Source: Antedon bifida
Lineage: Eukaryota > Echinodermata > Crinoidea > Comatulida > Antedonidae
Length of the DNA: 64,000 nt
Direction of reading: 5' to 3'
Assembly: GCA_963402885.1 (NCBI GenBank)
Contig: OY727102.1
Coordinates: 19,716,001 to 19,780,000, forward strand
Shown here: in pieces, positions 63,801-64,000 of the stretch
How the letters are laid out: every line of letters starts with the position of its first letter
Position numbering within the stretch: position 1 is the stretch's first letter
Notes under the pieces: model-generated
What the model saw: only the letters and a program-made list of their open reading frames with translations
Told to the model about the DNA's origin: nothing
Database searches by the model: none
Translations under genes and position numbers: made by a program

Positions 63801-63884
63801 TTCCACAAACTTTGACATTGAAGTTGGTCTCGTTTACTAGTATAAAAGACGGTGACGTTATCTTCACTTCAAACTTTGGAAGAA
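26874..63884 (-). CDS. Giant alpha-2-macroglobulin with C-terminal multi-class protease-inhibitor array (5' end outside window)
   Basis: Secreted thioester protease trap fused to a long chain of small inhibitor domains. I resolved about 26 macroglobulin exons (63884 to 48666) and about 54 tail exons (48352 to 26874). Their lengths add to 10479 bases after the first split codon, exactly 3493 codons including a TAA stop at 26874-26876, which strongly supports one reading frame. Order: MG domains, bait region, GCGEQ thioester domain, receptor-binding domain, EGF, Kunitz x2, WAP, EGF, [WAP-antistasin-EGF] modules, thyroglobulin-1 x3, antistasin x6, EGF x4-5, WAP, NTR. The N terminus and signal peptide lie right of the window. 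No start codon, signal peptide or promoter is visible between core and tail. RNA has not been seen, so the join rests on phase and strand. The 62235-63799 intron holds nothing I recognise. Confidence 0.85.
27121..27247. mobile_element. Palindromic MITE copy, right end lost
   Basis: Left TIR and core to GGGCACATCACACTTTT, ending about 15 bases from the NTR exon 27263-27421. Confidence 0.75.
28099..28297. repeat. 18-bp repeat with embedded foldbacks
   Basis: AGCTAACCAGTTCAGTCT units flank two hairpins: CCATGGAGGTATAAA/TTTATACCTCCATGG and CCATGGAGCTA/TAGCTCCATGG. Confidence 0.85.
28321..28460. repeat. 140-bp foldback
   Basis: AGTAAGTTTGTTAGATC plus TTTGAAATAAATACAATAACA on the left is mirrored by GATCTAACAAACTTACT and TGTTATTGTATTTATTTCAAA on the right, around a CCATGGAGCTATAA hairpin. 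Confidence 0.85.
28736..28900 (-). CDS. Last WAP domain
   Basis: 165-bp exon: [30 protein letters not shown], eight Cys, followed by a Pro/Val-rich linker ([10 protein letters not shown]). It is divergent from the other eleven WAPs, so older. Confidence 0.88.
29028..29187. mobile_element. Palindromic MITE copy
   Basis: Left TIR begins at GTCTACACTATC; right TIR TGTGGACAGAGCTTTA. Macroglobulin gene intron. Confidence 0.8.
29260..29344. mobile_element. Short MITE, internal deletion
   Basis: 85-bp near-perfect palindrome: both TIRs joined with the CCATATATGG core deleted. Confidence 0.85.
29413..31848 (-). CDS. EGF module series
   Basis: Exons 31795-31848 (half-[17 protein letters not shown]), 31548-31673, 30627-30755, 29760-29891 and 29413-29535, the last four being complete calcium-binding EGFs starting DINEC, DVNEC, DIDEC and DVDEC with the CV/NxxGxFxC pattern. 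The introns hold several minisatellites. Confidence 0.87.
29608..29752. repeat. Dispersed repeat, copy 1
   Basis: Starts TGAGCGCTCACTGGCTAAACCC and ends TTAGGCCACTGG; a second copy lies at 61052-61209. Both sit a few bases past a splice donor of the macroglobulin gene. Confidence 0.65.
29941..30517. repeat. Palindrome-rich minisatellite of about 20 bp
   Basis: CACTATACATGTTGTATGTG-type units with TTGTATG/TTTCATG variants, about 28 copies. The core ATACATGTTGTAT is nearly self-complementary. Purely intronic between two EGF exons. Confidence 0.92.
30794..30944. mobile_element. Palindromic MITE copy
   Basis: Both TIRs and CCATATATGG core; intron between EGF exons. Confidence 0.8.
31351..31506. 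repeat. 52-bp tandem repeat, three copies
   Basis: AATCGGACACAAGTCAAACA starts at 31351, 31403 and 31455; copies are essentially identical. Intron sequence just after the 31548-31673 EGF exon. Confidence 0.9.
31728..31785. mobile_element. Palindromic MITE, right end only
   Basis: CATCACACTTTTTTTTGTCA through GTGTAGACAGAGCTTTAG. Confidence 0.7.
32046..33247 (-). CDS. Six antistasin domains in tandem
   Basis: Exons 33149-33247 (P1 Leu), 32930-33034 (P1 Ala, CAIFC), 32709-32813, 32488-32592, 32267-32371 and 32046-32150 (all P1 Lys, CKMFC). The last five start exactly 221 bp apart, with almost identical introns. Each domain is C-x3-C-x3-C-x10-C-x2-C-x-C. Confidence 0.9.
33376..34641 (-). CDS. 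Three thyroglobulin type-1 domains
   Basis: Exons 34408-34641, 33724-33951 and 33376-33603, one domain each. Each starts LTHCQ, has a PxCxxDGxY-type stretch ([18 protein letters not shown]), the QCR/SRC pair and FCFCV, where the family usually has CWCV. Thyroglobulin-1 domains commonly inhibit papain-like cysteine proteases. The second and third are nearly identical, so they duplicated recently. Confidence 0.88.
34118..34348. repeat. 14-bp minisatellite
   Basis: TTTTCACTTGGCCG repeated about sixteen times, the last units decaying to GGCTA and TAGTCG forms. Intron between the third-last antistasin group and thyroglobulin exons. Confidence 0.92.
35081..37134 (-). CDS. Inhibitor module, copy D with an extra WAP
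   Basis: Exons 37009-37134 WAP, 36792-36902 antistasin (P1 Leu), 36505-36549 half-EGF, 36196-36345 cbEGF, 35714-35854 WAP with longer end (PVISKPG), 35437-35562 extra WAP ([14 protein letters not shown]), 35081-35191 antistasin (P1 Arg, CRMSC). One additional WAP exon compared with copies A-C. Confidence 0.87.
35966..36103. mobile_element. Palindromic MITE copy
   Basis: Left TIR and core; right TIR eroded after CTAGTTTAATAGTGTT. Intron of module D. Confidence 0.78.
37351..38735 (-). CDS. Six-exon inhibitor module, copy C
   Basis: Exons 38610-38735 WAP, 38393-38503 antistasin (P1 Leu), 38252-38296 half-EGF, 37866-38015 cbEGF, 37568-37693 WAP, 37351-37461 antistasin (P1 Glu). Same order as A and B but the P1 order Leu/Glu is swapped, and the MITE is absent. 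Confidence 0.88.
38952..41054 (-). CDS. Six-exon inhibitor module, copy B
   Basis: Exons 40929-41054 WAP, 40712-40822 antistasin (P1 Glu), 40578-40622 half-EGF, 40193-40342 cbEGF, 39895-40020 WAP, 38952-39062 antistasin (P1 Leu). It lies 2241 bp from copy A and 2319 bp from copy C (start-to-start). Most of the size difference matches four extra 20-bp minisatellite units. Confidence 0.88.
39305..39443. mobile_element. Palindromic MITE copy, module B
   Basis: TIRs with changes (CTCTCTTTACACTATCA / TAGTAAACAGAGCTTTAG); right end is the seed of the 20-bp minisatellite. Confidence 0.85.
39424..39714. repeat. 20-bp minisatellite, about 13 copies
   Basis: Unit GTGTAGACAGAGCTTTAGCC repeated directly after a MITE; the first 16 bases are the MITE terminal sequence. 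Intron of the macroglobulin gene (module B). Confidence 0.9.
41273..43295 (-). CDS. Six-exon inhibitor module, copy A
   Basis: Exons 43170-43295 WAP, 42953-43063 antistasin (P1 Glu, CEIFC), 42819-42863 half-EGF ([14 protein letters not shown]), 42434-42583 cbEGF with Pro-rich linker, 42136-42261 WAP, 41273-41383 antistasin (P1 Leu, CLLYC). Nearly identical to copy B, introns included; one intron holds a MITE and its derived minisatellite. Confidence 0.88.
41626..41764. mobile_element. Palindromic MITE copy, module A
   Basis: Same insertion as at 39305, carried along by module duplication. Confidence 0.85.
41745..41950. repeat. 20-bp minisatellite, about 9 copies
   Basis: Same MITE-end-derived unit as at 39424, with two units reading GCTGTG instead of GCCGTG. 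Module A counterpart with fewer copies. Confidence 0.9.
43526..44057 (-). CDS. WAP plus antistasin exons, founder-like pair
   Basis: Exons 43932-44057 ([27 protein letters not shown]) and 43526-43636 (antistasin: [25 protein letters not shown]). By alignment with hirustasin the antistasin P1 is the residue after the second Cys, here Leu. Confidence 0.85.
44413..45153 (-). CDS. WAP domain 1 with following EGF exons
   Basis: Exons 45019-45153 (WAP four-disulfide core: [30 protein letters not shown], eight Cys), 44765-44815 (short half-EGF exon, [14 protein letters not shown]) and 44413-44577 (cb[17 protein letters not shown] followed by a Pro/Ile-rich linker). WAP cores of this type inhibit serine proteases. 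Confidence 0.85.
44880..45002. mobile_element. Palindromic MITE copy, left end lost
   Basis: Core plus right TIR (GATAGTGTAGACAGAGCTTA), ending 17 bases before the WAP 1 exon. Confidence 0.75.
45335..45508 (-). CDS. Kunitz domain 2 (predicted P1 Leu)
   Basis: Single 174-bp exon with six Kunitz cysteines: [42 protein letters not shown]1 after the second Cys is Leu, predicting chymotrypsin- or elastase-like targets, unlike the neighbouring Kunitz domain. Confidence 0.93.
45958..46128. repeat. Tandem copies of a dispersed repeat
   Basis: ACTGAAAAAATGACAATG(CTG)TG..TATCAGTGGCTGGATCTCAA.TGGAGATACAAAATAAAATAAGC is present two to three times; an inverted relative lies at 59805-59905. Confidence 0.7.
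46234..46407 (-). CDS. Kunitz domain 1 (predicted P1 Arg)
   Basis: Single 174-bp exon with all six Kunitz cysteines: [42 protein letters not shown]. The residue after the second Cys, the P1 site, is Arg, predicting trypsin-like targets. Confidence 0.93.
46818..48352 (-). CDS. Tail exons 1-4: linker and calcium-binding EGF modules
   Basis: Exons 48293-48352 ([16 protein letters not shown]), 47875-47958 ([12 protein letters not shown].., first four Cys of a cbEGF), 47561-47602 ([12 protein letters not shown], last two Cys) and 46818-46910 ([18 protein letters not shown]). The DINEC start and Asn/Gly pattern mark calcium-binding EGF. All exons are phase 1-1. Confidence 0.8.
46940..47084. mobile_element. 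Palindromic MITE copy
   Basis: Both TIRs, core CCATATATGG; intron between EGF exons. Confidence 0.87.
48041..48207. mobile_element. Palindromic MITE copy
   Basis: Both TIRs, the left one with a GT insertion (AAAGCTCTGTGTCTACGCTA). Confidence 0.85.
48525..48631. mobile_element. Palindromic MITE core, both ends lost
   Basis: GATGTGCCCAAATCTGG to CCATTTTTTTTGTCACATTA, in the first intron after the receptor-binding domain. Confidence 0.7.
48666..50330 (-). CDS. Receptor-binding (MG8) domain exons
   Basis: Exons 50200-50330, 49422-49587, 48935-49040 and 48666-48812. Landmarks: [45 protein letters not shown] and VYDYYDT, corresponding to the A2M C terminus that binds LRP1-type receptors after conformational change. 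Instead of ending shortly after VYDYYDT, the frame runs on through [15 protein letters not shown] and PFGQIPID and is spliced (GATG|GTGAGTC) into the tail. If that intron is retained, the frame stops within about 15 codons. Confidence 0.85.
49638..49790. mobile_element. Palindromic MITE copy, diverged
   Basis: Left TIR intact, CCATATATGG core mutated, right TIR shortened (CTAGTAGACAGAGCTTA). Confidence 0.8.
50428..50594. mobile_element. Palindromic MITE copy
   Basis: Both TIRs and core; macroglobulin gene intron. Confidence 0.85.
50729..53352 (-). CDS. Thioester (TED/CUB) domain exons
   Basis: Exons 52937-53352, 52564-52638, 52063-52222, 51562-51788 and 50729-50953. The thioester motif GCGEQ is encoded at 53282-53296 within [20 protein letters not shown]. 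Helices of the alpha-alpha toroid follow ([54 protein letters not shown]). At the position that controls thioester chemistry the sequence reads [10 protein letters not shown], with His at 52949-52951 where vertebrate A2M has Asn. The thioester itself should form. Confidence 0.9.
51312..51416. repeat. T-rich low-complexity tract
   Basis: About 100 bases of almost pure T with scattered A and G on the + strand; A-rich in the transcript of the macroglobulin gene. Confidence 0.85.
51897..52045. mobile_element. Palindromic MITE copy
   Basis: Both TIRs; lies about 18 bases from the exon 52063-52222 donor. Confidence 0.83.
52800..52917. mobile_element. Palindromic MITE copy, left end lost
   Basis: Core and right TIR (TAGTGGAGACAGAGCTTTA), 20 bases from the thioester exon donor. 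Confidence 0.75.
53398..53548. mobile_element. Palindromic MITE copy
   Basis: Both TIRs and core; upstream of the thioester exon. Confidence 0.83.
53711..56219 (-). CDS. Macroglobulin exons between bait region and thioester domain
   Basis: Exons 56108-56219, 55423-55651, 54733-54871, 54385-54497, 54098-54149 and 53711-53803. Landmarks: [34 protein letters not shown] and [20 protein letters not shown], all standard A2M wording. The intron after 54098-54149 starts with GC (ATG|GCAAGT) rather than GT. Confidence 0.85.
54911..55044. mobile_element. Palindromic MITE copy
   Basis: Both TIRs; core CCATATATGG lost. Confidence 0.8.
55176..55395 (+). mobile_element. tRNA-derived SINE
   Basis: tRNA-like head GGAGCTGTAGCTTGGTGGTTAA with B box GGGGTTCAATTCT at 55226-55238, a body of about 140 bp and an A-rich AAATAAAAATAAAAAATA end. 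The head resembles the 19689 copy. Confidence 0.65.
55773..55976. mobile_element. Inverted-repeat MITE of about 200 bp
   Basis: CAACTCAGACAGCGTCGTACGA at the left and TCGTACGACGCTGTCTGAGTTG at the right are perfect inverted repeats; the GGCCCGAC words further in also pair. Confidence 0.8.
56342..56838. repeat. 69-bp tandem repeat, about seven copies
   Basis: AGAATAGGTATTAACTCTAC..GGCCAACCTACAGTATATTC..GGGGAAACTTCCTGTATGAAC units in an intron. A diverged relative lies at about 24945-25015 next to LSM6 exon 2. Confidence 0.92.
56970..57705 (-). CDS. Bait-region exons
   Basis: Exons 57547-57705 and 56970-57045 lie where A2M carries its protease bait. They encode low-similarity sequence with a dibasic cluster [19 protein letters not shown] fits both a trypsin-like bait and the furin consensus RX(K/R)R. 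The second exon returns to conserved A2M sequence ([16 protein letters not shown]). Confidence 0.7.
57137..57280. mobile_element. Palindromic MITE copy
   Basis: Left TIR shortened, core and right TIR intact; intron between the bait exons. Confidence 0.83.
57735..57900 (+). mobile_element. SINE fragment
   Basis: Sequence with GGTTTCGGATCCAACTCTCG, then TTGTATCCTTAGGCAAAGACAC and CCACCCAGGTGTATAAAATGGG. The CCTTGGGCAA..CACCCAGGTGTA..TGGGTACC wording is a familiar tRNA-derived SINE body in marine invertebrate genomes. Confidence 0.6.
58036..63884 (-). CDS. Macroglobulin (MG) domains before the bait region
   Basis: Exons in transcript order: 63800-63884, 62129-62234, 61635-61761, 61234-61343, 60539-60709, 60044-60286, 59328-59517, 58732-58943, 58036-58185. 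They encode the alpha-2-macroglobulin MG series: [52 protein letters not shown], then RILIYYI..GEVVADS and [14 protein letters not shown], each aligning with the vertebrate A2M order. The exon 59328-59517 carries an acidic insert. The first exon begins inside MG2/MG3, so roughly the first 200 residues are missing. Confidence 0.85.
58401..58620. mobile_element. Palindromic MITE copy with internal tandem expansion
   Basis: Left TIR and core, then the CATATTTAAGCATACCACTAC block repeated about five times; right TIR missing. Confidence 0.8.
59805..59905. repeat. Inverted relative of the 45958 repeat
   Basis: CTTATTTTATTTTGTATCTC..GATACCCACAGCATTGTCATTTTTTCAGT is the reverse complement of the 45958 unit. 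Confidence 0.7.
60357..60482. mobile_element. Palindromic MITE copy
   Basis: Both TIRs, core CCATATATGG. Confidence 0.82.
61052..61209. repeat. Dispersed repeat, copy 2
   Basis: Same GAGCGCTCACTGGCTAAACCC start and TTAGGCCACTG end as at 29608, with a diverged middle. Confidence 0.65.
61815..61952. mobile_element. Palindromic MITE copy
   Basis: Both TIRs, core CCATATATGG; macroglobulin gene intron. Confidence 0.82.
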
Positions 63885-64000
63885 CTGCAATAGAGAACAA
63901 ATAAAGTAAAAAACGGCCTAATAAAAATACAATGAAAGTGAAAGGAGAAAGTCTATAAACTGCTATGGATGAACTCAACTTTCACATTTATTTACACATC

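Noticed and set aside
48666..63884. Complement C3/C4/C5 identity for the core
   Set aside because: There is no six-Cys anaphylatoxin domain after the bait position, and wording throughout is A2M-type, despite the NTR end and catalytic His.

Overview
The window is AT-rich animal nuclear DNA with short exons, GT-AG introns and many small repeats. Protein similarities and the repeated taggcctag-type motifs suggest a marine deuterostome invertebrate, most likely an echinoderm (possibly a crinoid). This placement is an inference. Gene structures below were read by hand from splice sites and reading frame; each complete gene closes in frame.

The first 26 kb hold eight compact housekeeping genes on strictly alternating strands: SLC27A-like acyl-CoA synthetase (-, first exon only), PTPN9-like tyrosine phosphatase (+), ADAL N6-methyl-AMP deaminase (-), PEX11 peroxisome division factor (+), MRPL54 (-), SPATA5L1/AFG2B AAA ATPase (+), CKS1 (-) and LSM6 (+). 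They form four head-to-head pairs, each sharing a short upstream region of 0.2-0.7 kb. The PEX11 first intron carries a head-to-tail duplication of a 1515-bp Helitron-like unit.

From 26874 to the window edge runs one minus-strand gene whose 5' end lies beyond 64000. Its 5' half (63884 to 48666) encodes an alpha-2-macroglobulin with bait region, GCGEQ thioester and receptor-binding domain. The reading frame then continues through about 50 further exons encoding EGF modules, 2 Kunitz, 12 WAP, 15 antistasin and 3 thyroglobulin type-1 domains and a terminal NTR (netrin/C345C) domain. The exons add up to 3493 in-frame codons in the window, stop included. A pan-protease trap physically joined to a long array of class-specific protease-inhibitor domains is an architecture I do not recognise, and it is the main discovery here. 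The array grew recently: a six-exon module occurs four times, two copies being nearly identical including introns, and five antistasin exon-intron units follow each other at exactly 221 bp.

About 33 copies of one palindromic MITE family (TIR about AAGCTCTGTCTACACTATCA) are scattered through introns and spacers; in two introns its end has been amplified into a 20-bp minisatellite. Other repeats include SINE-like elements, a TTAA-flanked inverted-repeat element, foldbacks and several minisatellites.
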